A stretch of DNA of 64,000 nucleotides from positions 310,001 through 374,000 of the forward strand of contig NZ_JAENJH010000005.1 of NCBI RefSeq assembly GCF_016595675.1, read 5' to 3'. Positions 17,763 to 26,649 of the stretch are shown here, piece after piece. Numbering within the stretch: position 1 is the first letter of the stretch; every line of letters begins with the position of its first letter. A program made the translations under genes and the position numbers. The notes below the pieces were generated by a model. The model had not been told where the DNA came from, ran no database searches, and was given only the letters and a program-made list of their open reading frames with translations. Source of the DNA: Prauserella cavernicola. GTDB taxonomy: Bacteria; Actinomycetota; Actinomycetes; Mycobacteriales; Pseudonocardiaceae.

Positions 17763-18664
17763 CGGCGCCGCGGTGGCGTGACCTCGCCGTCGTCCACCGC
17801 CTCGAGTACACGCTGCCGGTGAGCTACCTCTGTTACGCGGTGCTCGGCGCGTGCGTCGCCGCGGACGGTGCCGAGCAGGCCGCGATTCCCGTGCTGCTGG
17901 CCGTGGTCGCGAACCTGCTGCTCATCGTCGGTCCGCTCGCCCTCAACGTCGCCGCCGACCTGCGCGCCGACGAACGGAACCCGGAGAAGCGCTATCTCGC
18001 CTCCGCCACCACGGGTGTCGGCAGAGTCCGCACGCTGCGGTGGGCGGTCACCGAGCTGACCGTCGGCGCAGCGCTGGCGTGCGTGGTCACGGTGTGGACC
18101 GGGTCGTGGCCCGTCGCTCTGGTCGCGGCGGCGATCATCGCGTTGCAGGTGGCCTACAACCTGGAGCCGCTGCGGCTGAAGCGGCGTGGGCTCGCCGGAC
18201 CGGCCGCGTTCGGGATCGCGTCGGTGGGGCTGCCGTTCCTGCTCTCCTACGCCGCCGTGTCGCACGCGGTGCCGGGATCGGCGTGGCTGCTCGCCGCGGG
18301 CGTCGGTGTGCTGTCCACGGGCCGGACCCTGTGGTGGTCGCTACCCGACCGCGCGGCCGACGCGGCGACGGGCATCGCCGTCCCCGTCGCTCGCTTCGGC
18401 GTGCGAGGTACTCGCGTGCTCACGTGCGCCGTGCTCGTGGCCGGGCTCGTCCTGCTCGTCGCCGGGCTGTGGCTGCACTACGGACCGGCGTGGGCGCTGC
18501 TCGGCAGCGCGGGGCACGCGATCTTCACCGGATGGCTGGCCGTACTGGCGTTGCGGCCGTCCGGCCACGCGGCCCCCAGCGCGCGCCGGATGCTCACGCG
18601 GTCGCTGACCCTCGTCGCACTCTCCGAGGTGCTGCTCGTCGCCACGGCACTCGGCAATCTCTGA
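17750..18664 (+). CDS. UbiA-superfamily membrane prenyltransferase or diterpene synthase
   Basis: The 304-residue product has about eight membrane helices and both UbiA Asp motifs: N66-x3-D70-x3-D74 in NVAADLRAD and D200-x3-D204 in PDRAAD, plus YNLEPLRLKRRG after helix four. UbiA enzymes bind prenyl diphosphate with magnesium between these motifs. Next to a class II cyclase there are two plausible roles: a UbiA-type class I diterpene synthase, as known for PtmT1 of platencin biosynthesis, or a transferase that attaches the bicyclic diphosphate to an acceptor. The start overlaps the P450 coding sequence. The superfamily is certain and the reaction is open. Confidence 0.88.
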   Translation: MSRLTAPRWRDLAVVHRLEYTLPVSYLCYAVLGACVAADGAEQAAIPVLLAVVANLLLIVGPLALNVAADLRADERNPEKRYLASATTGVGRVRTLRWAVTELTVGAALACVVTVWTGSWPVALVAAAIIALQVAYNLEPLRLKRRGLAGPAAFGIASVGLPFLLSYAAVSHAVPGSAWLLAAGVGVLSTGRTLWWSLPDRAADAATGIAVPVARFGVRGTRVLTCAVLVAGLVLLVAGLWLHYGPAWALLGSAGHAIFTGWLAVLALRPSGHAAPSARRMLTRSLTLVALSEVLLVATALGNL

Positions 18665-18668
18665 CCGC

Positions 18669-19472
18669 TCAGAGCTTGCGGCCGAGGCCCGCGTGCACCT
18701 GCACCGTCTCGGGATTGCGGACGGTGTCCTCGTCGTCGGGGCGCCACAACGGAACCGGGACGATGCCGGGCTCCACCAGCTCGAGACCCGCGAAGAAGTC
18801 CACCAGAACCTCGCGGTCCCGCAACGTGACGATGGGAGGAGCGCCGAACATGCGGCTGAACAGGTTCAGACCCTGGTCCAGCTCCTCGTTCTGGCTGAAG
18901 TGCACGATCCCGACGTAGCTGCCGGACGGGACGGCGTCGACGAAGGACCGCACGACGGCACCGGGGTTCTGCTCGTCGTGCAGGTACAGCAACGTCTCGA
19001 TCATGAGCACGGCGACCGGCTGGGTGAGGTCGAGCAGCTCGCGGGTCTCCGGGGCGCCGAGGATCCCGGCCGCGTCAAGGATTGTCCCCTCCACGAAGGC
19101 CACGCCCGGGTCGTCCGCCACCAGGGCCGCGCCATCGGCCACGACGTTCGGGTCGTTGTCGACGTACACGACCCGGCAGGCCGGGTCGAGGCTCTGGGCG
19201 ATCTCGTGCACGTGGCCCTCGGTGGGGATTCCCGAGCCGAGGTCGAGGAACTGGCGCACGCCCTGGTCGACCAGGTGGGCCACCATCCGCCTCAGCAGCT
19301 GGCGCGACTCCCTGACCAGGTACGGCACGTGGGGCGCGCAGAGGGCGATGTGGTCGGCGTACTTGCGGTCGAGCTCAGTGTGGTGCGATCCCTCCAGCCA
19401 GCAGTCGTGCACCCTCGCGATGCTCGGCTGCTCGGCCTCGTGCTGGCCTTCGGTTCCAACAGGGAGTGCCAC
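18669..19472 (-). CDS. SAM-dependent methyltransferase, DUF574 (second paralogue)
   Basis: This DUF574 methyltransferase (about 267 residues) has PSIARVHDCWLEGSHH, then FLDLGSGIPTEGHVHEI for SAM binding and VVYVDNDPNVV as the acidic loop. I place the start at GTG 19472 because GAGGAGG lies 11 bases upstream; the frame stays open to a GTG at 19538. It converges on the UbiA gene with a 4 bp gap and is therefore not part of that operon, although a shared role in terpenoid tailoring cannot be excluded. The substrate is unknown. Confidence 0.83.
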   Translation of the reverse strand: MALPVGTEGQHEAEQPSIARVHDCWLEGSHHTELDRKYADHIALCAPHVPYLVRESRQLLRRMVAHLVDQGVRQFLDLGSGIPTEGHVHEIAQSLDPACRVVYVDNDPNVVADGAALVADDPGVAFVEGTILDAAGILGAPETRELLDLTQPVAVLMIETLLYLHDEQNPGAVVRSFVDAVPSGSYVGIVHFSQNEELDQGLNLFSRMFGAPPIVTLRDREVLVDFFAGLELVEPGIVPVPLWRPDDEDTVRNPETVQVHAGLGRKL

Positions 19473-19848
19473 TTTCGAGTACGCCTCCTCGGGACTGAGC
19501 CCAGTTCGCTCCGCGTGATCTTGCTCCGCACAGGGCACCAGATTCTACTGCGAACGGCGGCCCCGTGGTGGCCGGGCTGGCGGCGACATTGTGCCCGGTG
19601 GCGGGAGTTTTCGCTTGCCGGACAACAGAAATTAGTAACGCGGTGCAGCGCGGCATGACGCTTCGGTCTCTCCGGGTGAGGCCGAACGAGCACGTGTCAG
19701 GCGAGACAGACACGGTCGCGCGCGCTGGGCGGTCACGCCTCGAGGTACGTCCGCGCCGCACCACAGCGTCTCCCCGCCGTCTCGCCGCCTCGCTCGGGGT
19801 CGCCCTCGCTCACCGGCTGCCCGAACACGGCCTCGCCGACTCGTACGT
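19473..19848. other. Intergenic region between divergent genes
   Basis: This 376-base gap separates the DUF574 gene (minus) from purC (plus) and should hold both promoters. A 96-residue frame at 19565-19855 has no ribosome site, no family resemblance and an arginine-rich composition, so I do not call it a gene. I see no hairpin or riboswitch-like element. Confidence 0.5.
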
Positions 19849-20694
19849 ATGCTGACCCGCGTGAAGCACATCCACGCGGGCAAGGTCAGGGATCTCTACG
19901 AGGACCGGGGCGACATCCTGCTCGTCGCCTCCGACCGGGTCTCGGTCTACGACGTGACGCTGCCGACGCCCATTCCCGGCAAGGGCGCTCTGCTCACGCA
20001 GCTGTCGCTGTGGTGGTTCGAACGCTTCGGCGACGTCGTGCCCAACCACGTGGTCTCCGGCACCGACGTGCCGCCCGAGTTCGCGCGCAGGGCCATCCGC
20101 TGCAAGCCGCTGGAGATGGTGAAGGTGGAGTGCATCGCGCGCGGCTACCTCGCCGGGCTCGGTCTGAAGGAGTACCAGAAATACGGCACGGTCTCGGGTG
20201 TCGCGCTGCCCCCTGGCCTGCAGGAGGGCAGCAAGCTGCCCGAGCCGATCTTCACGCCCACCACCAAGGCCGAGGTCGGCCACGACGAGTTCATCACCTT
20301 CGCCGACGTGGTGAACCAGGAGGGCAGCGAGACCGCGGAGCGGCTGCGCGAGCTCACGCTGGAGATCTACCGCAGGGGCGCCGAACACGCCGCCGAGCAG
20401 GGCATCCTCGTGGCCGACACGAAACTGGAGTTCGGCCGCGACACCGACGGTACCCTCGTGCTCGCCGACGAGGTGCTGACCTCGGACTCGTCGCGGTTCT
20501 GGCCCGCCGACGAGTGGGAGCCGGGCAGGCCGCAGCACGCCTTCGACAAGCAGTTCGTCCGCGACTGGGCGACCAGCACCGACTGGGACCGCACGCCTCC
20601 GGGGCCCGAGGTGCCCGCCGATATCGTCGAGGCCACGCGCGCCCGCTACACCGAGGCCTACGAGCGCATCACTGGCATCACCTGGCAGGCCTGA
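19849..20694 (+). CDS. purC: Phosphoribosylaminoimidazole-succinocarboxamide synthase
   Basis: This 281-residue protein is SAICAR synthase, the purine pathway ligase joining aspartate to CAIR with ATP. Diagnostic segments are GKVRDLYE at the N terminus, LLVASDRVSVYDV, CIARGYLAGLG and ADTKLEFGRD. It is a single-domain enzyme of normal length. The start is either ATG 19849 or GTG 19861; neither has a strong ribosome site. No other purine gene is adjacent. Confidence 0.95.
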   Translation: MLTRVKHIHAGKVRDLYEDRGDILLVASDRVSVYDVTLPTPIPGKGALLTQLSLWWFERFGDVVPNHVVSGTDVPPEFARRAIRCKPLEMVKVECIARGYLAGLGLKEYQKYGTVSGVALPPGLQEGSKLPEPIFTPTTKAEVGHDEFITFADVVNQEGSETAERLRELTLEIYRRGAEHAAEQGILVADTKLEFGRDTDGTLVLADEVLTSDSSRFWPADEWEPGRPQHAFDKQFVRDWATSTDWDRTPPGPEVPADIVEATRARYTEAYERITGITWQA

Positions 20695-20706
20695 GCCGCC
20701 GGGCGG

Positions 20707-21003
20707 TCACTCCACCCGCCGGTACTGCACCGGCGGGCTCGGGTCGGTCCACCCGCCGAGATGCGCGCACGCCGCGCAGCCGAGCAACAGCGCGCCGACG
20801 AACACGAGCCCCCAGTGCAACGTGATCGCGCCCAGCAGCAGGACCAGACCCGCGAGCAGGTCCAGTGCCAGCCTGGCCATCTTGGTCAGTGAAGGACCGG
20901 GCGGCTCGCTGCAGGTACTGAGTGCCGCCGCGAGTTCGGGTTCGTCGCTTTCGAACCGTTGCTCGATCGCGTTCAGTTCCCGCCGTTCGTCATGACTCAG
21001 CAT
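20707..21003 (-). CDS. DUF3040 family small membrane protein
   Basis: The 98-residue protein opens with LSHDERRELNAIEQRFESDE, the DUF3040 pattern, and has two adjacent hydrophobic helices (about residues 45-62 and 64-82). Such proteins are common and uncharacterised in actinomycetes. Two consecutive ATG codons exist at 21006 and 21003; GGAG is 6 bases before the second, which I prefer. It converges on purC and is divergent from the exporter gene at 21121. Confidence 0.78.
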   Translation of the reverse strand: MLSHDERRELNAIEQRFESDEPELAAALSTCSEPPGPSLTKMARLALDLLAGLVLLLGAITLHWGLVFVGALLLGCAACAHLGGWTDPSPPVQYRRVE

Positions 21004-21120
21004 CATCGGCTCCGGGGCTCACTCGGCGGCACGGACCACTTCGGGACCGCGTGGGTACCACCACAACTTTCGGTTCAAACGGCCCCGTTTCACCCACACG
21101 GGTATGGATACCCGCACGGT

Positions 21121-22164
21121 ATGGCCAATCCGCGCGTGCGCCTGACCGCGGACCTGCTGCACCGCGCGGCCACCGTCTCGGCCGAGCTGCTGCTGGTGTT
21201 CCTCGCGGTGTGGGCATTGCGCAACGTGGTGCAGCACCTCGGCTACGTGCTGATCCCGATCGCGGTAGCGCTGCTGCTCTCGGCGTTCCTGCAGCCGTTG
21301 GTCTCGTTCCTGAACAGGCACCGCTGGCCACGGGCACTGTCGGTGCTCGCCTCGTTCGTCGCGGGACTGGCCGTGGCGGGCGGCATCGTGACGTTCGTGG
21401 TGTTCTCGATCGTCAACAGCTTCGACGAACTGCGTGAGCGCGTCACGCAGAGCGTCTCGCGGGTCCAGGAATGGCTGCAGACCGGGCCGTTGGACATCGA
21501 CGGAGCTCTCTTCGACCGGGTGCGGGACTGGCTGGGTGGCAACCAGCAGGCCGTGGTGTCGCAGGCACTGGGCGCGTTCAACACCGCGAGCTCCATCGTG
21601 GTGGGACTCTTGCTGTCCACTGTGCTCCTGGTGATGTTCCTCTACGACGGCCCCCGCATGTGGCGGTTCCTGATCAGCCCGTTCCGCACGCAGACGCGCG
21701 ACCTGCTCGACCAGGCGGGCCGCAGGGCTTATCGCGGCGTCGTGTCGTACGTGTGGGTCACCGCGCTGGTCGCCCTCATCGACGCGCTCGGCATCGGCAT
21801 CGGGCTGGTGATCGTCGGCGTGCCGCTGGCGGTGCCGCTCGCGGCGCTGGTGTTCCTCGGCGGGTTCGTGCCCTACGTCGGCGCCGTCACCTCCGGCGTG
21901 CTCGCCGTCGCGGTGACGCTGGTGAGCAACGGACTCGGGGCGGCGCTCGTCATCCTCGGTGTGGTGCTGGCGGTGCAGCAACTGGAGGGCAACGTGCTCC
22001 AGCCCGTGCTGCAGGGCAACGTCTCGCGCCTGCACCCGGCGATCGTGCTGGTGGCGCTGGTGATCGGCGGCGCGGAGGCCGGCATCGCCGGCCTGCTGTT
22101 CGCGGTGCCCGTGCTCGCGGCCGCGCGGGCGGTGATCCTCACGGTCGCCGAGCGGCGCTCGTGA
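21121..22164 (+). CDS. AI-2E family transporter (UPF0118)
   Basis: This 347-residue membrane protein belongs to the AI-2E exporter/YdiK family: an N-terminal pair of helices (about 15-60), a cytoplasmic stretch, then further helices with the conserved FVPYVGAVTSG and GNVLQPVLQG blocks. Members export autoinducer-2, sodium or other small ions, so the cargo is unknown. The family-length ATG is 21121. A GGGTAT stands 15 bases upstream but lacks a well-placed -35 partner. Confidence 0.85.
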   Translation: MANPRVRLTADLLHRAATVSAELLLVFLAVWALRNVVQHLGYVLIPIAVALLLSAFLQPLVSFLNRHRWPRALSVLASFVAGLAVAGGIVTFVVFSIVNSFDELRERVTQSVSRVQEWLQTGPLDIDGALFDRVRDWLGGNQQAVVSQALGAFNTASSIVVGLLLSTVLLVMFLYDGPRMWRFLISPFRTQTRDLLDQAGRRAYRGVVSYVWVTALVALIDALGIGIGLVIVGVPLAVPLAALVFLGGFVPYVGAVTSGVLAVAVTLVSNGLGAALVILGVVLAVQQLEGNVLQPVLQGNVSRLHPAIVLVALVIGGAEAGIAGLLFAVPVLAAARAVILTVAERRS

Positions 22165-22166
22165 GC

Positions 22167-22192
22167 GTTTTCGTGATCCTGGCGCCGGGTAG
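22167..22192 (+). promoter_or_regulatory. SigB/SigF-type stress promoter candidate
   Basis: GTTT (22167-22170) and GGGTAG (22187-22192) are separated by 16 bp, 40 bp before the hemerythrin ATG. This fits the GTTT-N14-18-GGGTA consensus of actinobacterial general-stress sigma factors. The call rests on consensus match alone. Confidence 0.5.
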
Positions 22193-22232
22193 CCGAACAG
22201 GACAGACCCCGAGGAGCCTCCAGGAGGCGACC

Positions 22233-22802
22233 ATGACCACCTCCTTCTCCGGTACCCGCGACCTGATCGACCTCATCCGGGACGCCCACACCGAGACGGA
22301 ACGACGGTTCTCCCAGCTGCGGGACGCGAACCTGGATCAGCACAGCCGCAAGAAGCTGACCGATCGCGTGATCGCGGATCTGGTCCGGCACTCCGTTGGC
22401 GAGCAGCAGGTCGTCTACCCGGCCGCGCGCAGGTTCGTCGACGACGGCGACGCCATCGCCGAGCGCGAGATCGGCGAGCACGCCGAGGCGGAGCGGGTGA
22501 TGAAGCGGCTCGAGGACCTCGACGCGGCGAGCCCGGAGTTCGACCGCCTGGTGGAGCAGCTCATCGCCTCGGTCCGGCGCCACATCGAGGACCAGGAGAC
22601 CCACCTGCTGCCCGCACTGCGCGACGCGTGCGGCGACGACGAGCTCGTTCAGCTGGGCCACCGGATGGCGCGGGCCAAGCAGACCGCGCCCACCCGGCCG
22701 CGTCCCGGCAACCCGGATCGCTCACCGGCGAACCAGATTGTCGACCGTGGTGCGGGCCTGATCGACCGCGTGCGGGACAAGGTCGGCAAGCACCGGCGTT
22801 GA
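22233..22802 (+). CDS. Hemerythrin HHE domain protein
   Basis: This 189-residue protein is a four-helix HHE cation-binding protein with likely diiron ligands H19, H53, E57, H83, H117 and nearby E122/H124 (in HIEDQETHLLPAL). Such proteins bind oxygen, nitric oxide or iron and are often stress-induced in actinomycetes. The C-terminal 40 residues are basic and proline-rich. CAGGAGG precedes the ATG, and a stress-type promoter lies upstream. A strong hairpin follows the gene. Confidence 0.87.
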   Translation: MTTSFSGTRDLIDLIRDAHTETERRFSQLRDANLDQHSRKKLTDRVIADLVRHSVGEQQVVYPAARRFVDDGDAIAEREIGEHAEAERVMKRLEDLDAASPEFDRLVEQLIASVRRHIEDQETHLLPALRDACGDDELVQLGHRMARAKQTAPTRPRPGNPDRSPANQIVDRGAGLIDRVRDKVGKHRR

Positions 22803-22813
22803 CCCCGGAAACG

Positions 22814-22859
22814 AGAACGCGGGTGGGGAGACCGATTCCGGTCGCCCCACCCGCGTTCT
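22814..22859. terminator. Bidirectional terminator hairpin
   Basis: Twenty-base arms (22814-22833 and 22840-22859) pair with one mismatch around GATTCC. The element lies between the convergent hemerythrin and DUF574 genes, so it can serve both. Confidence 0.8.
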
Positions 22860-22908
22860 GCCACGACTGCCCACGCCCGCAGCTGTGCAGCCGGCCGAGC
22901 GCGGTGGT

Positions 22909-23730
22909 TCAGTTCTTCTTGCCGACCCCACCGGTCATGAAGCGCACCCCGATGGTCGTGGCGTCGGTGAGGATCTCCTCCGGACGCCACAGCGGCAGCG
23001 GGACGAGACCGGGAGACAGGATCTCCAGGCCCTCGAAGAACTCTTCGAGCTCGGCGGGCGTACGCACCCGGCCGGTGCCCAGCTGCTCCAGCAGCTGCCG
23101 CTCCAGCTCCTCGCTCTCCTCCGAGTCCGAGAGCCGCGTGAAGTTCGTGATGAAGAAGTACGAACCGGGCACGGCGGCCTCGCGCAGCGCCTTGACGATT
23201 CCCTTCGGGTCCTCGTCGTCGGCCAGGTGGTGCAGGATGCCCACGAGCATCACGCACACCGGCTTGCTGAAGTCGATCATCTCCTGCACGTCGGGGTGCT
23301 TCAGCACCTCGTCGGGCTTACGGAGATCGGCGGTCACGACCCGTGTGTTGTCGTTGTCCTGGAGCAACGCCCTGCCGTGCGCGAGCACGATCGGGTCGAT
23401 GTCGACGTAGACGACCTTCGCGTCGGGGTTGGCCTCCTGAGCGACCTCGTGGGTGTTGCGGACCGTGGGAAGCCCGGAACCGAGGTCGAGGAACTGCGTG
23501 ATCCCCTGCTCGGCGGCCAGGTACCGCACAACGCGGTGCAGGACCGCTCTGTTGTGCAACGCGATCTCCTTGAGCTCGGGGATGATCCCCAGACTCCCCT
23601 CGGCCACCTGCCGGTCGATCGCGTAGTTGTCCTTGCCATTGAGCATGACGTCGTAAACTCGGGCGGCTGTCGGCACCCCGTTGTCGAGCACGACGATTTC
23701 GGGGTCGACTGCTGCACTGTCGGAGGACAT
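22909..23730 (-). CDS. SAM-dependent methyltransferase, DUF574 (third paralogue)
   Basis: This 273-residue DUF574 enzyme has PTAARVYDVMLNGKDNYAID, the SAM loop FLDLGSGLPTVRNTHEV and VVYVDIDPIVLAHG. It is closer in layout to the 6224 protein than to the 18669 protein, judging by the YDxxxxGxDNYAID block. ATG 23730 has GAGGAG about ten bases upstream. It is the first gene of its own transcript, 67 bp from the ABC transporter ATPase end. The substrate is unknown. Confidence 0.85.
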   Translation of the reverse strand: MSSDSAAVDPEIVVLDNGVPTAARVYDVMLNGKDNYAIDRQVAEGSLGIIPELKEIALHNRAVLHRVVRYLAAEQGITQFLDLGSGLPTVRNTHEVAQEANPDAKVVYVDIDPIVLAHGRALLQDNDNTRVVTADLRKPDEVLKHPDVQEMIDFSKPVCVMLVGILHHLADDEDPKGIVKALREAAVPGSYFFITNFTRLSDSEESEELERQLLEQLGTGRVRTPAELEEFFEGLEILSPGLVPLPLWRPEEILTDATTIGVRFMTGGVGKKN

Positions 23731-23796
23731 TGAAGACTCGCTCTCCTCACACCTTCTGCGGGACGCTGAACATCGTAGCCGTTCCGCCACACGCCG

Positions 23797-24897
<1,101 letters not shown>

Positions 24898-24910
24898 GAG
24901 ACAAGCTCCT

Positions 24911-25720
24911 TTACTTGACGGCGCCCATGGAGAGGCCGCGGACGAGGTGGTTCTGCGCGATCCAGCCGATGATCATCACCGGCAGCGAGGCGAGCAGCGC
25001 GGCAGCGGAGAGCTGCGCCCAGTACAGGCCCTCACTGGTGATGAAGCCGGACAGGAACACCGGCACGGTGCCCGCACGCGCGGCGGAGAGGTTGACGGCG
25101 TAGAAGAACTCCGTCCAGGAGAAGATCACGCAGATCAGCGCGGTCGCCGCGATGCCGGGAGCCACGACGGGCAGCACGACCCGGTAGAGCAGGGTCGGCA
25201 GCTTGGCGCCGTCCACCCGCGCGGCCTCGATCATCTCCTTCGGCACCTCGAGGAAGAACGAGCGCATCATCCAGATCGCCAGCGGCAGGTTCATCGCCGT
25301 GTAGAGGATGATCAGCGCCCACACGTTGTCGAGCAGCTGCAGGTTCTGCGAGATCACGTACAGCGGGATGATCGCGGCGACGATCGGCAGCATCTTCGTG
25401 GACAGGAAGAAGCCCAGCACGTTGCTCGTGCCCTTGACCGGCGAGATCGACAACGCGTACGACGCCGGGATCGCCAGCAGCAGCACGGCGAGCGTCGAGA
25501 TCAGCGTGACGAAGCCCGAGTTGGCGAGGTAGGGCAGGAACCCGCGCTCGAAGACGCCGGCGAACTGTTCCAGCGTCGGCGTGAAGAACAGCTTGGGCGG
25601 ATCGGTGTAGGCGTCCGCCTCCGTCTTGAACGACGTCAGCACCATCCAGATGACGGGGAAGACGAACAGGATCGCGACCAGCCACGTGAACGCGGTCAGC
25701 GAGATGCGACCGAGCCTCAT
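24911..25720 (-). CDS. Carbohydrate ABC transporter permease (MalG type)
   Basis: The 269-residue inner-membrane permease has six predicted helices and the EAA loop EMIEAARVDGAKLPTLLYRV that docks the ATPase. It corresponds to the MalG-like second subunit of sugar importers. Its ATG overlaps the upstream permease stop by 4 bases (ATGA), indicating coupled translation and fixed stoichiometry. Confidence 0.93.
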   Translation of the reverse strand: MRLGRISLTAFTWLVAILFVFPVIWMVLTSFKTEADAYTDPPKLFFTPTLEQFAGVFERGFLPYLANSGFVTLISTLAVLLLAIPASYALSISPVKGTSNVLGFFLSTKMLPIVAAIIPLYVISQNLQLLDNVWALIILYTAMNLPLAIWMMRSFFLEVPKEMIEAARVDGAKLPTLLYRVVLPVVAPGIAATALICVIFSWTEFFYAVNLSAARAGTVPVFLSGFITSEGLYWAQLSAAALLASLPVMIIGWIAQNHLVRGLSMGAVK

Positions 25721-26649
25721 TTGACACCCCCGCTCACATCGAAGGTCCGGAACATCAGGCGCAGGGTGAAGGTGGCCACGATCAACGTCAGGATCACCAC
25801 GATCACGCCCATCGCCGAGGACTGTCCGACGTCGAAGCCCTCGAACGCGCGCTGGTAGATGTAGAAGGGCAGGTTGGTGCTCGCCGTGCCGGGACCGCCC
25901 TGCGTCATCAGGTAGATCGCGTCGAACGAGTTGACGATGTAGATCGCCCCGAGCAACGCGGCCAGCTGCAGGTAGCGGCTCAGCTGCGGCAGCGTGATCG
26001 ACGCGAACGTCCGCCACCGTCCGGCACCGTCGACCTGCGCGGCCTCCAGCACCTCCTTGGACTGCGCCTGCAGCCCGGCGAGGATCAGCAGCGTCATGAA
26101 CGGCGTCCACTGCCAGATCACCTGGGTCATCACCGACCCGAGCGGGTACGCCGACAGCCAGTCGATGTCGGTGCCGAAGACGAAGTTGAGCAACCCGTGC
26201 ACCGGGTCGAACATCGCCGTCTTCCACAGCAGCGCGCCCGCCGCGGGCAGGATCAGAAACGGCGTGATGATGAGCGTGCGGACCACGCTGCGGCCCGTGA
26301 ACTTCCGGTCGAGCAGCAACGCCAGCCCGAGCCCCAGCACCATCGACACGAACACGCACACCACCGTGAGCACGACGGTGTTGAGCATCGCGGTGCGGAA
26401 GGTGCTGTCCGCGAAGACGTCGATGTAGTTCTGGAACCCGACGAAGTACTGCGAGCCGGGGCGCACGAGGTTCCACGACTGGAACGAGTAGAACACCGTG
26501 ACCAGGAACGGAATCTGGGTCACCGCGATGGTGAAGATCAGCGCGGGCAGCAGCGGCGCTCTGCGCTTCCACGGGCTGGCGTGCCTGCGCGGTGCCGGCT
26601 GCTCGGCACCGCGGCCGGCCGGGGCAGGAGCGACCTCTGTCGTCGTCAT
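25717..26649 (-). CDS. Carbohydrate ABC transporter permease (MalF type)
   Basis: The 310-residue permease has a cytoplasmic basic N-terminal tail (about 30 residues), six membrane helices and the EAA loop EVLEAAQVDGAGRWRTFASI. It is the MalF-like partner of the permease at 24911. It overlaps both its upstream and downstream genes by 4 bases, so the cassette is read as a translationally coupled unit. Confidence 0.93.
   Translation of the reverse strand: MTTTEVAPAPAGRGAEQPAPRRHASPWKRRAPLLPALIFTIAVTQIPFLVTVFYSFQSWNLVRPGSQYFVGFQNYIDVFADSTFRTAMLNTVVLTVVCVFVSMVLGLGLALLLDRKFTGRSVVRTLIITPFLILPAAGALLWKTAMFDPVHGLLNFVFGTDIDWLSAYPLGSVMTQVIWQWTPFMTLLILAGLQAQSKEVLEAAQVDGAGRWRTFASITLPQLSRYLQLAALLGAIYIVNSFDAIYLMTQGGPGTASTNLPFYIYQRAFEGFDVGQSSAMGVIVVILTLIVATFTLRLMFRTFDVSGGVK

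Noticed and set aside
14983-19472. Including the DUF574 methyltransferase at 18669 in the terpenoid operon.
   Set aside because: It is on the opposite strand and converges on the UbiA gene, and DUF574 genes occur at two other unrelated places in the window.
19565-19855. A 96-codon frame between the DUF574 gene and purC.
   Set aside because: It is Arg-rich without family resemblance or ribosome site and overlaps the purC start; it is probably non-coding.
25032-26572. A 553-codon minus-strand frame joining the two ABC permeases.
   Set aside because: Its first part is an off-frame reading of the upstream permease. The real downstream permease starts at 25720 with an ATGA overlap.
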